This document shows positions 8,593 to 18,583 of a stretch of DNA of 64,000 nucleotides, in pieces. The notes under the pieces are model-generated. The model ran no database searches, was not told the origin of the DNA, and saw nothing but the letters and a program-made list of their open reading frames with translations. The first letter of the stretch is position 1, and each line of letters begins with the position of its first letter. The DNA is from Paraburkholderia solisilvae (GTDB taxonomy: Bacteria > Pseudomonadota > Gammaproteobacteria > Burkholderiales > Burkholderiaceae): positions 47,200-111,199 of the forward strand of contig NZ_CADIKF010000021.1 in the NCBI RefSeq assembly GCF_902859875.1, read 5' to 3'. A program made the position numbers and the translations under genes.

Positions 8593-10307
8593 CGTGCGCC
8601 CTCGTCGGCGCTGCCGCCTTGCGCAAGCGGCGTTTGCGCATGCGCGAAATCGCCCGCGCGACGGAAGTCGTCGAGGTCGTTCACGCCGCGCCAGTGGCCG
8701 TGCACGTATTGCACTTCGACCGCTTCGCCGGCTTCGATCAGCGCGTTGAGCAGCGCCGGCATATCGAGCGACGCGAAGTCCGCGCGCGTGCGCAGTTGCG
8801 CCATCACGTCCTGCAGACGCGCGAGGCCCGCGCCGCGCACGTTCACGAGACCCACCCAGCGCCCGTTCGGCGCTTTCGATGCCGCCTGCGCCGGCGCATC
8901 GTTTTCGTCGCTGGAGACGCGGCGCAGCAGCACCTTGTTGCCGAACAGACCGCGGTCGTCGGCGGCCGAGCACCACGCGAAATCGCGCACGCTGCGGTTG
9001 GCCGCATGCGTCTCCGACGCGTCCGACGAATCGACCACGACGCTGAACGCCGCTTCGCTTTCCACGAGGTCGCGCACGATATAGCTGCGGAACAGCAGAT
9101 CGCCGTACGAGATCACCGTGTCGCCCTGCAGACGCTCGAGCGCGCAGGCAAGCGACGCGAGTTCGCCGGTCGTTTCATGCTTGTCATTCACGACAAGCTT
9201 GATGCCCGCCGTGTCGATCGCATCGGCGCGATAGCCGCCGACCACGGTGATATCGTTGACGCCCTGCTTCTTGAACGCATCGACGAGCCAGCGCAACAGC
9301 GGCTTGCCGGCAATCGGCAGCATCACTTTCGGACGATCGGCCGTGACCGCTTCGAGGCCCTTGCCGCGGCTCGCCGCGAGCACGACCGCGGCGCCCGATG
9401 CGCGCGATGCGGACAGATAGCGGTCTTCCGCCTCCGAATATTCGTCCGCATCCTGCAAGCGGAAAATCTCGTTCACCGTCGCCACGCGGTCTTCGACATT
9501 GACGAGCGTCTGGTTCTCGTAGATGTCCTTCACGACCGCCTGCATCGCGGACACGGCCGCGCGCAACTGATGGTTGGCCCAGATCACCGCGCTGATGCCC
9601 GCCTTGCGGAACACGTCGGTCGGCGTGCTGTAGTACTTGGTCGGCACGATCACGATCGGGCAGCGGCCGGCCCATTCGCGCGCGAACTCGAGAATCTCGT
9701 CGGGCTTCGACAGCTTGCTGTGCATCAGGATCGCATCGGCGCCCGCGAGCCGGTACGCTTCCGCGCGGCGCAGCGCTTCTTCCATGCCCCAGCCGGCAAT
9801 CAGCGCCTCGACGCGCGCGACGATCGAGAAATTCTCATCGAGCTGCGAGTCCTTGCCGGCCTTGATCTTGCCGCAGAATTCGTCGACGTCCGCGAGCGGC
9901 TGGCGCTCGCCGTTGATAAAGCTGTTCGTTTTCGGGAACTGCTTGTCTTCGATACAGACGCCCGCGATGCCGCGCTGTTCGAGCTTGCGCACGAGACGGC
10001 GCACGTTGTTGAAGTTGCCGTAACCGGTATCGCCGTCGAGCAGGATCGGCAGATCGCTCGCGTCGGCCATGAATTCGAGCTGGTCGACCACCTGGGTCCA
10101 GCTCGCTTCGTTGTTGTCGCGCACGCCGAACTGCGCGGAGATCGTCAGGCCCGAGCCCCAGATGGCCTTGAAGCCCGCCTCGCGCACGATGCGCGCCGAC
10201 AGGCCGTTATGCGCTTCCATCAGGAATTCGAGCTCGTTGCTGGTCAGCATCTGGCGCAGGCGTGCGCTGCGGGACGAAACGGAAAAAGAAGGTTCGCGTG
10301 CGTTCAT
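8589..10307 (-). CDS. PEP mutase fused to phosphonate cytidylyltransferase
   Basis: A two-domain enzyme of 572 residues. Residues about 15-300 are phosphoenolpyruvate mutase, with DGDTGYG (91-97) and the diagnostic [10 protein letters not shown] (120-129) that separates mutases from isocitrate lyases. Residues about 325-570 form a nucleotidyltransferase domain ([30 protein letters not shown]) of the PntC type. The first domain isomerises PEP to phosphonopyruvate; the second is expected to activate 2-aminoethylphosphonate with CTP to CMP-AEP, the donor for phosphonolipids or phosphonoglycans. A GGAG site lies 8 nt before the ATG at 10307. It is first in an operon with ppd and phnW. Confidence 0.9.
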   Translation of the reverse strand: MNAREPSFSVSSRSARLRQMLTSNELEFLMEAHNGLSARIVREAGFKAIWGSGLTISAQFGVRDNNEASWTQVVDQLEFMADASDLPILLDGDTGYGNFNNVRRLVRKLEQRGIAGVCIEDKQFPKTNSFINGERQPLADVDEFCGKIKAGKDSQLDENFSIVARVEALIAGWGMEEALRRAEAYRLAGADAILMHSKLSKPDEILEFAREWAGRCPIVIVPTKYYSTPTDVFRKAGISAVIWANHQLRAAVSAMQAVVKDIYENQTLVNVEDRVATVNEIFRLQDADEYSEAEDRYLSASRASGAAVVLAASRGKGLEAVTADRPKVMLPIAGKPLLRWLVDAFKKQGVNDITVVGGYRADAIDTAGIKLVVNDKHETTGELASLACALERLQGDTVISYGDLLFRSYIVRDLVESEAAFSVVVDSSDASETHAANRSVRDFAWCSAADDRGLFGNKVLLRRVSSDENDAPAQAASKAPNGRWVGLVNVRGAGLARLQDVMAQLRTRADFASLDMPALLNALIEAGEAVEVQYVHGHWRGVNDLDDFRRAGDFAHAQTPLAQGGSADEGAR

Positions 10308-10915
10308 TATCTGGCTCCTACTGGCCGCGCAAATGGCGGAAAAACATCGACGGTTGCTCGCGCAACGTCGTGGGAAAAATCCTGGGAGACAGCGTTCCCG
10401 GCGCTCGTGCGAACGCGGGCCTCGCGTGCGGCAATCCGGATTGCGCGTCTGCGGTTCCCAGGGAGATATCGAATGGGTATAGACGGTTTTTATTCAAATC
10501 GGAGTCCGGCTGCCCGAATCGCGGGTCGGTTTCCGGATAACCAAAAGTGGCGACTATATCGGAAATAAAACGGTCTCGCCGCGTTGATAAGCCGTTTATG
10601 GCATTTGGTGGAATTAGTTTGAAAAATGTGGATTTGCGGCGCACGTGTTGCCGCGTGATCAGCGCCTGGAACCCGTCCTCGATCAACGTCAGAAAAGTCT
10701 GTGCAATGCGTTGATTTATCGGACGAAAGACCGCGCGAATAGCGCACCGGTTAGGGGTTTCCCCTGCTGTGCTGTCGCCGCGCCGCAACCGTTAACGACA
10801 ATCAGGCGCCACGACGCGCCGCCTTGCAACTTTTCCATCGACCTTAATTCGTCACGCTGTTTTCGAGCAGGCACGACAACCGCCCGCTTCATCCAGATAT
10901 CCGGACATACAGACC
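10308..10915. other. Divergent promoter region, phosphonate operon / chemoreceptor
   Basis: 608 bp with no convincing gene. The open frames here, including a 156-codon one on the minus strand, lack family features and ribosome sites. The section 10480-10640 is clearly AT-richer than its surroundings, which suits promoters for the minus-strand phosphonate operon and the plus-strand chemoreceptor. I could not assign individual -35/-10 boxes with confidence. Confidence 0.5.
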
Positions 10916-12457
10916 ATGACGCTCAACAAGAAACTCGGCTCGATGATCGCCGTGCTGTGGATCGGCCTGATCCTGATCGGCGCATTCGGCGCGTGGCAAA
11001 GCCGCGCATCGATGATCGCCGAGCGTCGCGCGCAACTGATGACGCTCGGTCAGGAGGCCAATTCGATCGTCAACCATTACTACACGCTCGCGCAGCAGCA
11101 TGCGATCAGCGAAGACGACGCGAAGAAGCAGGCGCTCGCGGCGATGAACGCGCTACGCTACGGCACCGACGGCTACTTTTCGATCAACGATTCGCAGCCG
11201 GTGATGCTGATGCATCCGATGAAGCCCGAACTGAACGGCAAGAACCTCGCACAGTTCGCGGACCCGGCAGGCACGCATGTATTCCTCGGCATCGTGCAGG
11301 CCGGCAATCACGACGGCGGCGGCTTCGTCGATTACCTGTGGTCGAAGCCCGGTCACGAGAAGCCGGTGCCGAAGACCAGCTTTTCGCTGCGCTTCGCGCC
11401 GTGGGACTGGTATCTCGTGACCGGCATGTATATGGACGATGTGCAGAGCGCATTCATCGCCAACCTCGTGCGCTGGCTCGCGATCACCTTTGCGCTCGGC
11501 GCGCTCGCGACGGTCGTGATGGTGCTCGTGTTGCGCAGCGTGCGGCGCACGCTTGGCGGCGATCTCGAAGTGGCCGTGGTCGCCGCGCGCCGGATGGCGA
11601 ACGGCGACCTCGCCACCGCGGTGCCGCTTGTGCACGGCGACCATCCGAGCCTGCTGCATGCGTTGCGCGAGATGCAGCAGGGACTCGTCGCGACCGTGTC
11701 GCGCGTGCGCGCCGGCACTGAAAATATCGATGTGGGCGCAACCGAAATTGCCGCCGGCAACACCGACCTGTCGCAGCGCACTGAAGAGCAGGCGGCCGCG
11801 CTCGTGCAAACCGCATCGAGCATGGACCAGATGACCAGCAACGTGAAGCACAACGCGGACAGCGCCACGCAGGCCGCGCAGCTCGCGAGCCAGGCGGCGG
11901 ACGTCGCGTCGCGCGGCAGCCAGGTCGTCGACGACGTGGTGCGCACGATGGGCGACATCACGAACAGCTCGCGGCAGATCGGCGACATCATCGGCGTGAT
12001 CGACGGCATCGCGTTCCAGACGAATATTCTCGCGCTGAACGCGGCCGTCGAAGCGGCGCGCGCCGGCGAACAGGGCCGCGGCTTCGCGGTCGTCGCGGCC
12101 GAAGTGCGCAGCCTTGCGCAGCGCTCGGCCACCGCCGCGAAGGAGATCAAGGCGCTGATCGAAACCTCGACCGGCAGCGTCGATGCGGGCGCCGAGCTCG
12201 TCGCCAGCGCCGGCTCGACGATGGGCGAGATCGTGCAGTCGGTGCGGCGCGTCAATGAAATTCTCGAAGAGATCAGCCGCGCGTCGCGCGAGCAGAGCGC
12301 GGGCATCGAGCAGGTGAATCGTGCGGTCGGCGAGATGGATCAGGTCACGCAGCAGAATGCGGCGCTCGTCGAACAGGCCGCCGCGGCCGCGCATTCTCTG
12401 AAGGACCAGGTGAGCGTGCTGCGCGACGCGATTTCGACGTTCACGCTGCCGGCCTGA
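10916..12457 (+). CDS. Methyl-accepting chemotaxis protein with single Cache domain
   Basis: A transmembrane chemoreceptor of 513 residues. Helix 1 (about 8-28) is followed by a periplasmic sCache_2-type sensor with the family pattern [21 protein letters not shown] and [14 protein letters not shown]. Helix 2 (about 183-206) leads into a HAMP region ([14 protein letters not shown]). The cytoplasmic signalling hairpin follows, with [20 protein letters not shown] and [20 protein letters not shown]. Such Cache receptors usually sense small carboxylates. It ends without a C-terminal CheR-tether pentapeptide. It appears to be a single-gene unit. Confidence 0.92.
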   Translation: MTLNKKLGSMIAVLWIGLILIGAFGAWQSRASMIAERRAQLMTLGQEANSIVNHYYTLAQQHAISEDDAKKQALAAMNALRYGTDGYFSINDSQPVMLMHPMKPELNGKNLAQFADPAGTHVFLGIVQAGNHDGGGFVDYLWSKPGHEKPVPKTSFSLRFAPWDWYLVTGMYMDDVQSAFIANLVRWLAITFALGALATVVMVLVLRSVRRTLGGDLEVAVVAARRMANGDLATAVPLVHGDHPSLLHALREMQQGLVATVSRVRAGTENIDVGATEIAAGNTDLSQRTEEQAAALVQTASSMDQMTSNVKHNADSATQAAQLASQAADVASRGSQVVDDVVRTMGDITNSSRQIGDIIGVIDGIAFQTNILALNAAVEAARAGEQGRGFAVVAAEVRSLAQRSATAAKEIKALIETSTGSVDAGAELVASAGSTMGEIVQSVRRVNEILEEISRASREQSAGIEQVNRAVGEMDQVTQQNAALVEQAAAAAHSLKDQVSVLRDAISTFTLPA

Positions 12458-12792
12458 TCGGCATCCCGCTTCCTCGCTTCCTCGTCGCTTCCTCGCTTCT
12501 TCCACCCATCTTCCCCGCGCCGCCCGGTGACCTGTCGGCGGCGCGCTCCCGCCTTGCCCGACGCGGCGTTGACAAATCTTGACAGTCGTTCTCCCGCGGA
12601 ATGCCTAAACTCTCGCGCTCGGGAGCGCACCGGTCGCGTATCGGCCGTGCACCGGTCGTGCATCGGCCGTGTATCGATCACGGTATCGGTCGCGCATCGA
12701 TCGACCTGTATCGATCACGCATCGATTGCGTCGCGCATGCAGCCGGCCTCGCACGCTCCCGTTCATTGCAATTTTCCACGGAGCACAACTTC
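12458..12792. repeat. Spacer with imperfect short repeats
   Basis: No gene was recognised. Two repetitive tracts are visible: CTTCCTCG units at about 12467-12504, and a degenerate array of CATCGGCCGTG / CATCGATCACG-like units at about 12628-12745 leading up to the aquaporin. They look like replication-slippage products. A GGAG ribosome site for aqpZ closes the spacer. Confidence 0.5.
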
Positions 12793-13539
12793 ATGAGCCT
12801 ATCCAAGCGTCTTGCCGCCGAGCTGTTCGGCACTTTCTGGCTGGTCCTCGGCGGGTGCGGCAGCGCCGTGCTCGCCGCCAGCTTCGCCGGCCCCGAGCAC
12901 GGGCTCGGCATCGGCTTCGTCGGCGTCTCGCTCGCGTTCGGTCTGACCGTGCTGACGATGGCGTACGCGATCGGCCACGTGTCCGGCTGTCACCTGAACC
13001 CGGCCGTCAGTATCGGGCTGGCGACCGCGGGCCGCTTCCCGCTGCGCGACGTCGTGCCGTATATCGTCGCGCAGCTCGCCGGCGCGATTCTCGGTGCGTT
13101 CGTGCTGTCGCTGATCGCGTCGGGCAAACCCGGTTTCGATCTGGTCGCGAGCGGCTTTGCGAGCAACGGTTATGGCGAGCGTTCGCCCGGCCATTACTCG
13201 ATGGCCGCCGCGTTCATCTGCGAAGCGGTGCTGACCGGCTTCTTCCTGTTCGTGATCCTCGGCGCCACCGACAAGCGCGCCCCGGCCGGCTTCGCACCGA
13301 TCGCAATCGGCCTGTGCCTGACGCTGATTCACCTGATCTCGATCCCGGTCACCAATACGTCGGTCAATCCGGCTCGCTCGACCGGCCCCGCGTTGTTCGT
13401 CGGCGGCGCGGCCGTCGATCAGCTGTGGCTGTTCTGGCTGGCGCCGGTCATCGGCGCGATCGTCGCGGGCATCGTGTATCCGCTCGTCGCGGGCCACGCG
13501 CAGGACAAGCCGCTGCGCGCTTCGAGCGCAACGGCGTAA
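12793..13539 (+). CDS. aqpZ: Aquaporin Z
   Basis: A water channel of 248 residues and six membrane helices. Both pore-forming NPA boxes are present ([12 protein letters not shown] and [12 protein letters not shown]), with the aquaporin-type Arg directly after the second NPA. The N-terminus [20 protein letters not shown] is diagnostic of AqpZ rather than the glycerol facilitator. The start is the ATG at 12793 after ACGGAGC; the open frame extends upstream through the repeat tract but is not coding-like there. Confidence 0.95.
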   Translation: MSLSKRLAAELFGTFWLVLGGCGSAVLAASFAGPEHGLGIGFVGVSLAFGLTVLTMAYAIGHVSGCHLNPAVSIGLATAGRFPLRDVVPYIVAQLAGAILGAFVLSLIASGKPGFDLVASGFASNGYGERSPGHYSMAAAFICEAVLTGFFLFVILGATDKRAPAGFAPIAIGLCLTLIHLISIPVTNTSVNPARSTGPALFVGGAAVDQLWLFWLAPVIGAIVAGIVYPLVAGHAQDKPLRASSATA

Positions 13540-13870
13540 GCGGCACGATGCGCAACGGCACGATGCCGCGCCGCGGCCACTGAGCCACTTGTGAGCCACT
13601 TGAGCCACTGAGCACACACGCGGCAACGTGTCGTATGTGCTGTTGTTCGACCCTACGCGACACTGCACGCACGGCACGGCATGCACGGCACGGCATGACC
13701 CCGGCGCGGCCGGCAGCGGGTTCATGATTCCCGCAACGCCGGCCGCGCCGTGCTCGCTTTAATATTACGTTTTAATTACAATCGGTGCGGCATCGCCAGA
13801 CAATGGCGACAGCGCTGGCAACTGCGGTCGCATCGACGGCTGCGTCACGCGCTCAACCTCGTCCGCACCC
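13540..13870. other. Spacer with short direct repeats
   Basis: No gene was seen. It holds GAGCCACTT units near 13581-13611 and GCACGGCACGGCAT units near 13670-13697, all small tandem duplications. The AT-rich section 13757-13785 may contain the promoter of the following penicillin-binding protein. Confidence 0.4.
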
Positions 13871-15691
13871 ATGGTTCTGAAAAAGAAAGCGCATTCCTCC
13901 ACCGCCTACGCCAGCGTCGCCAAGCATCCGGTGCTCGCAGCGCGCTTGCCGGCATGGCGCTCGACACTCATCGTATTCGTCGCATTCGCCGCGTTCGCAT
14001 CGCTTGTCGGGCGGGCGCTGTGGGTGCAGGTCGTGAATCGCGACTTCTACGTCGAGCAAGGTCAGAAGCGCTATCAGCGCACCCTCGAACTCGATGCGAC
14101 GCGTGGACGCATCGTCGACCGGCACGGCGCGCTGCTCGCCGTCAGTCTCGCCACGTATGAAATCTGGGCGTCTCCGAAGCTGCTCGATCGCAACGCACTC
14201 GCGCCGCTCGCGCGTCTGCTCGGCCTGCCGCTTGCCGAGATCGAGCGGCGCGTGTCCGGCGACAAGACCTTCGTGCTGCTCAAACGCCAGGTGGACGCCG
14301 ACACGGCGCAACGAATCAACCGGCTCGGCCTTGCCGGCATCACGCAGATCGCCGATTCGAAACGCTACTATCCGGAAGGCGAATCCGCCGCGCACGTGGT
14401 CGGCTTCACCGATATCGAAGACCACGGTCAGGAAGGCATCGAACTGGCCGCGAACGAACAGCTGAGCGGCGTACCGGGTCTGCGCGAGGTGATTCGCGAT
14501 CGCCTCGGGCGCGTCGTCTATGAAACCCGGCCGCGCTTGCCGGCACGCAACGGCGCAACCGTCCAGTTGACCATCGACCGCCGCATCCAGCAGCTTGCGT
14601 ATGCGCAGTTGAAAACAGCCATCGCGAAACATCGTGCCGAAGCAGGCAGCGTAGTCGTGCTCGACGCGCGCAATGGCGAGATTCTCGCGCTCGCGAACTA
14701 CCCCAGCTTCGATCCGAACGACCGCGCCCGGCTGACCGGACGACAGTTGCGCAACCGCGCGGTGGTCGACACCTTCGAGCCCGGCTCGACCATCAAGCCG
14801 GTCGTCGTCGCGCTGTCGCTCGACGCGGGCAAAGTGCGTCCGCAGACGCTGATCGACACCGCGCCTGGCTCGTATCGCATCGGCTCGAACCTGATACACG
14901 ACACATCCGACCACGGTCAAATGACTGTCGCACAGGCGCTGCAGAAATCGAGCAATATCGCGCTCGCGAAGCTCGCGCTCAATCTGCCCGCGCAAACGAT
15001 CTGGACCACGTACCAGCAATACGGTCTGGGCCGCGCGCCGCAACTGATGTTTCCGGGCGTGGCCGCGGGCAAGGTGCGGCCATATGAACGCTGGCGGCCA
15101 ATCGAACAGGCGACGATGGCGTATGGGTACGGGTTGTCGGCGTCGCTGCTGCAACTGGCGCAGGTCTACACCGTCTATGCTGGCGACGGCACGCTGCGGC
15201 CCGCGCAGTTGCTGCGGCCGACGGCGCCCGATGCGCAGACAGCCTCCACCGCGTCCGCTATCGACATGGACAACGTTGTCAAAGATTCAGCGTTGCACCA
15301 CGCCGCCGGCGACGCCCCGAGTCATCCGGCAAATCACCCGCCATCGCACGTGCGGCGCGTCACGACGCCCGCCACTGCGGCGTCGATACGCGCGATGCTC
15401 GAAATGGCAACTGGCCCCGGCGGCACCGGTCAGGCCGCGGCAATCGAAGGCTATCGGGTCGGCGGCAAGACCGGCACCGCGCGCAAGCAGATTGGCGCGA
15501 GCTATGCGGCAAACCGCTACCGCGCGTTGTTCGTCGGCATCGCGCCGATGAGCGACCCGCGCCTGATCGTCGCGGTGATGATCGACGATCCGGCCGGGCG
15601 CGCATATTACGGCGGCACGGTGGCCGGGCCGGTGTTCTCGGCGGTCGCGGGCGGCGCGCTGCAACTGCTCGGTGTGCCGCCGGATGCGTGA
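13871..15691 (+). CDS. FtsI/PBP3-like penicillin-binding protein (paralogue)
   Basis: A class B transpeptidase of 606 residues, anchored by one helix (about 32-52). It has the N-terminal pedestal (LDATRGRIVDRHGALLAVS) and the three transpeptidase boxes: S-x-x-K in PGSTIKPV, S-x-N in KSSNIALA, and K-T-G in GGKTGTARKQ. It crosslinks septal or lateral peptidoglycan. It lies outside a division/cell-wall cluster, so it is probably a second, accessory FtsI-like enzyme. An Ala/His-rich insert (about residues 455-497) before VRRVTTPATAAS is unusual compared with standard PBP3. Confidence 0.88.
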   Translation: MVLKKKAHSSTAYASVAKHPVLAARLPAWRSTLIVFVAFAAFASLVGRALWVQVVNRDFYVEQGQKRYQRTLELDATRGRIVDRHGALLAVSLATYEIWASPKLLDRNALAPLARLLGLPLAEIERRVSGDKTFVLLKRQVDADTAQRINRLGLAGITQIADSKRYYPEGESAAHVVGFTDIEDHGQEGIELAANEQLSGVPGLREVIRDRLGRVVYETRPRLPARNGATVQLTIDRRIQQLAYAQLKTAIAKHRAEAGSVVVLDARNGEILALANYPSFDPNDRARLTGRQLRNRAVVDTFEPGSTIKPVVVALSLDAGKVRPQTLIDTAPGSYRIGSNLIHDTSDHGQMTVAQALQKSSNIALAKLALNLPAQTIWTTYQQYGLGRAPQLMFPGVAAGKVRPYERWRPIEQATMAYGYGLSASLLQLAQVYTVYAGDGTLRPAQLLRPTAPDAQTASTASAIDMDNVVKDSALHHAAGDAPSHPANHPPSHVRRVTTPATAASIRAMLEMATGPGGTGQAAAIEGYRVGGKTGTARKQIGASYAANRYRALFVGIAPMSDPRLIVAVMIDDPAGRAYYGGTVAGPVFSAVAGGALQLLGVPPDA

Positions 15692-15729
15692 GCCGCGGCG
15701 CAACGCAGCCAGCGAAGTGTCTTCAGCCG

Positions 15730-17994
15730 TCAGGTCTTCGGTTCGTAGATGGCCGAATCGCTATCCATGGTCTTGTATTTGTACGCGATGGGAATCGCCC
15801 GATCGTCAAACGACGCGCGCCGATCCAGCTTGCCCTTCTCCGCCAGCACGCTCACGGTCACTCGGCCCTTCAGGTCCTTCGCCACGATCGCCTCCGCAGT
15901 GCCGACGGTACGCACGTTCGGATCTTGCTCGGAGTAATCGAACGTCATCATGTGCCAGCGAGGTCCGTGTCGAGGCCCATACGCGTGCCGCGGCACGTTT
16001 ATGTGAGAGGTCGGCATGACGTCGAACCCGCCCGCCACACAGCCGAGCAAGCCGCCCGCGCAGACCAGCGCGTTCGTACCGGACAGGTCGCGGCTGTTAT
16101 AGATCAGTGCGGAAAACGGATACTGCCGTCCAATCGTGATCAGATCGTCGTTGCTGCCATACCACTTGTACCTGATTTGCTCTTTGGGACCCATCACCAC
16201 GTGCGCATCGACGATCGCTTGCGCACCTTCGCGCGCGGTCCGCCAGTTTGGCGTGAGCTGGGACAAACCGGCGTGGTACGCATAGAGCGATTTTCCGTCC
16301 GACGCGAACAGCATCGTGCAGCCGTTCATCGCTCCGCCGGACACGACCACCGCTTCGCCAGGCTTGATACTCGCGAACGGCAACTTGATGGCGCCGACAC
16401 CGTCCCGCCCATTGCCGAGCTTGATGACTTCCGCGCCCTGCAGATGCGACGCGGGACCGCTGCCCCAGAACGTGCCGGCGCTGATCTTCGACCTGGCGAT
16501 CTGCGACGTGGTTTGCGTGCCGTCCCCGACCACGAGCACCTCCCGCCGGTGATCGTAGTCTGTCCCGCGTACCGCGCGCGGCCCATCCATATCCGTTACG
16601 TCGCGGTCCTTGCGGTAAAAGAAGAATGGCGCGCCAAAATTGGTTATCCGTTTGCCGTCGTCAAGCGGTGTCGCCGCGGGCATCACATTGATCGGGCCTT
16701 TACCGGCGATCCGCTTCAGATCGCCGCCGGCGCCCCATTTGCGCAACCGCGTTCGCGAGCTGACTGGCGAGTCCGAACCGCTCGACGTTGCACTGTCGAC
16801 TTCTGCTACCGTCGACTCGCCGCTCGGACCGGCGACCGGCTCCTGTTCATGCATCTTGTCATCAGGCAGGCGAGGCGGATGCGTCGGACTCAACAGGTAG
16901 CCTGTCCTGCCATCGGGCAGCTTGACCGGCGCATTGAATGCCGGTTTGCGAATAATGCGCTCCTCCCCGGATGTGCGGAAACCGCTGGCTCCATAGGGAA
17001 TCTTGAACCGTGGATAATCGAAGAGATCAATAGGCCTTGACGGCGATCCGCCGAAAGCCGGCACGGCAACGATGAGCGGCGTCTCCTTCCGGGACGCCAC
17101 CCCGCTGTCGTTCACGTTGGATAGCTTGCCCCGGCTGGATCCCGATTGCGCCTTCGTCTTAGGCTGGACGACCTTATACGCATCCACCATTTTTTCCCGT
17201 AAATCATCGACATCCGCATCCTTTCCGTCGACTGCCTGATTGACGCCATCCAGCACGCTCCCCGCCACGCGTGAGAGACCGCCTTTCGGCGTAAGCGCCA
17301 CGAAAGCGTCGACCACTCCGGCATAGCGGTAGATCTGCTCTTCCTCTTCGGCGCTTAATGCTTTCCCCTCGGTCGCTTTCTTGACCAGATCCCTGGCACT
17401 CGCAATAAATGATGCGAACGGCGATTTGGCCGCATTGGCCGATGCCGCAAGCACATCCTGCAGCGAATAGTCCGATTTGAGCTTCACACCGCCGATGTAC
17501 CGCACCATGGGCTCACTGTTTTTCGGCGCCGCGCTACCGCCTGGCGACGCTTCAGCACGCGTTTCAGGCGGCGGATTCTGGATACGTGCATTCGCGACCG
17601 GACCGGCGCGCAAAAAAGCGAGGCGATCGAGCAGCGTGTCGTGGAGTTTGACCGCTTCGCTTTCTTCAATCGACAAGCGACCGCCGCGATCGTCCATGCG
17701 TTGGATCCAGCGTACCCGTTCATCGAACAGTTCGAATCGCTGCGTCATCTGAGCCGCGTCCGGATAGTGCTGCATCAGGTCTTCAGGCTTCCGGGCGGCG
17801 GGCCGGCCTTGCGCTTCGCCGCTCTGTTTTCCTTGCTGCACAGCGGAGGCTGCACTGCCTGCCGCACGAGACTGAATGCCCGATGTCGCGCCGGCAGCAG
17901 ACTTGCCGCCACCGTCGCCGTCATCTCGCTTTGGAAGCCCGGGGTCTGTGCGCTTGCTCACTGTCGAGTAAGGTGACCGTCCCAGAATCTGCAT
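15730..17994 (-). CDS. Large secreted-effector candidate with CNF-like deamidase domain
   Basis: A 754-residue protein with no signal peptide or membrane helix. The first ~420 residues are low-complexity or helical and unrecognised. The C-terminal ~300 residues resemble the catalytic domain of cytotoxic necrotising factors: GGAMNGCTMLF places C559, and LYAYHAG places H574, exactly 15 residues later, the same spacing as the CNF1 pair C866/H881. That fold deamidates a glutamine in Rho-type GTPases; the related Burkholderia lethal factor deamidates eIF4A. CNF/BLF1 have an L-S-G-C box; here it reads M-N-G-C. The start ATG at 17994 has a GGGGGA site. No recognisable secretion genes adjoin it. The similarity is motif-level only. 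Confidence 0.6.
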   Translation of the reverse strand: MQILGRSPYSTVSKRTDPGLPKRDDGDGGGKSAAGATSGIQSRAAGSAASAVQQGKQSGEAQGRPAARKPEDLMQHYPDAAQMTQRFELFDERVRWIQRMDDRGGRLSIEESEAVKLHDTLLDRLAFLRAGPVANARIQNPPPETRAEASPGGSAAPKNSEPMVRYIGGVKLKSDYSLQDVLAASANAAKSPFASFIASARDLVKKATEGKALSAEEEEQIYRYAGVVDAFVALTPKGGLSRVAGSVLDGVNQAVDGKDADVDDLREKMVDAYKVVQPKTKAQSGSSRGKLSNVNDSGVASRKETPLIVAVPAFGGSPSRPIDLFDYPRFKIPYGASGFRTSGEERIIRKPAFNAPVKLPDGRTGYLLSPTHPPRLPDDKMHEQEPVAGPSGESTVAEVDSATSSGSDSPVSSRTRLRKWGAGGDLKRIAGKGPINVMPAATPLDDGKRITNFGAPFFFYRKDRDVTDMDGPRAVRGTDYDHRREVLVVGDGTQTTSQIARSKISAGTFWGSGPASHLQGAEVIKLGNGRDGVGAIKLPFASIKPGEAVVVSGGAMNGCTMLFASDGKSLYAYHAGLSQLTPNWRTAREGAQAIVDAHVVMGPKEQIRYKWYGSNDDLITIGRQYPFSALIYNSRDLSGTNALVCAGGLLGCVAGGFDVMPTSHINVPRHAYGPRHGPRWHMMTFDYSEQDPNVRTVGTAEAIVAKDLKGRVTVSVLAEKGKLDRRASFDDRAIPIAYKYKTMDSDSAIYEPKT

Positions 17995-18203
17995 GGCTTT
18001 TCCCCCAGGCTATGGACCCGCGCGGGTCGCAGCGGGCACAAAGAGTGAGCCAAGCGTACGTCACGCGGCAACCGCCATGTAGCGCTGGATCAGGACAGGC
18101 GTAAAAGCCCGGACCGCCGTGTTGCGCACCCCCAGGCAAGACAGTCGCGCGTTTTAAGCTTCATTTAATTCTTTGCTGTGACGATGACGTCATCCCCTGT
18201 TAA
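17995..18203 (+). ncRNA. Possible small RNA ending at an orphan terminator
   Basis: A strong Rho-independent terminator at 18204-18231 faces plus-strand transcription although no plus-strand gene precedes it. The 100 bp before it is AT-rich and contains the perfect 12-bp palindrome GATGACGTCATC (18183-18194). This fits a small RNA starting somewhere between 18080 and 18170. The 5' end cannot be fixed. Confidence 0.3.
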
Positions 18204-18231
18204 GCCGCCGAAGTCCAGGCGGCATTTTTTT
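18204..18231 (+). terminator. Rho-independent terminator
   Basis: A GCCGCC / GGCGGC stem with an 8-nt loop is followed by ATTTTTTT. It is oriented for plus-strand transcripts and no plus-strand gene lies upstream. Confidence 0.7.
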
Positions 18232-18298
18232 GTCCGGCTCAGGCGCTGATCCGGATTCCGAACGCGCCGCACCAGCAAGGTGCGCAATCCGTTGCGCG

Positions 18299-18544
18299 TC
18301 AGGCCATCCGCCAGCCGTTCATCGCCGGCCGCTGCGCCGCGGGGGGGAACACATTCCACGAGCCGTCGTCATGGCGAAAGAACATGATCGACAGCGGACC
18401 GCCTGGCCGCGACGCTTCGACGCGCACACAGCGGCGGCCATATCCGGGCGCACGCGAAAAACGCATGACGCGCGCGGGCATCGCGGGCGTCGGCGCGAGC
18501 CACTTGTCGACAGCCCAGTGCAATGTCTTTCCGGTCGTGTTCAT
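18299..18544 (-). CDS. Small conserved-looking protein of unknown function
   Basis: 81 residues with a very good ribosome site (AAGGAGA, 7 nt before the ATG at 18544). It follows the LRAT-like gene by 39 bp on the same strand, so the two are probably co-transcribed. The protein is Arg/Pro/Trp-rich (WAVDKWLAPTPAMPARVMR, IMFFRHDDGSWNVFPP) with no signal peptide. I do not recognise a family. Confidence 0.6.
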   Translation of the reverse strand: MNTTGKTLHWAVDKWLAPTPAMPARVMRFSRAPGYGRRCVRVEASRPGGPLSIMFFRHDDGSWNVFPPAAQRPAMNGWRMA

Positions 18545-18583
18545 GACAGTCTCCTTGAGCGGCTGCTATCGCAAGTCATCGCG

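Noticed and set aside
10318..10788. 156-codon minus-strand open frame upstream of the chemoreceptor
   Set aside because: Amino-acid pattern is random, no ribosome site, lies in an AT-rich promoter region.
12601..12792. In-frame extension of aquaporin through the CATCGG-type repeats
   Set aside because: AqpZ proteins start at the ATG at 12793 with a ribosome site; the extension translates the degenerate repeats.
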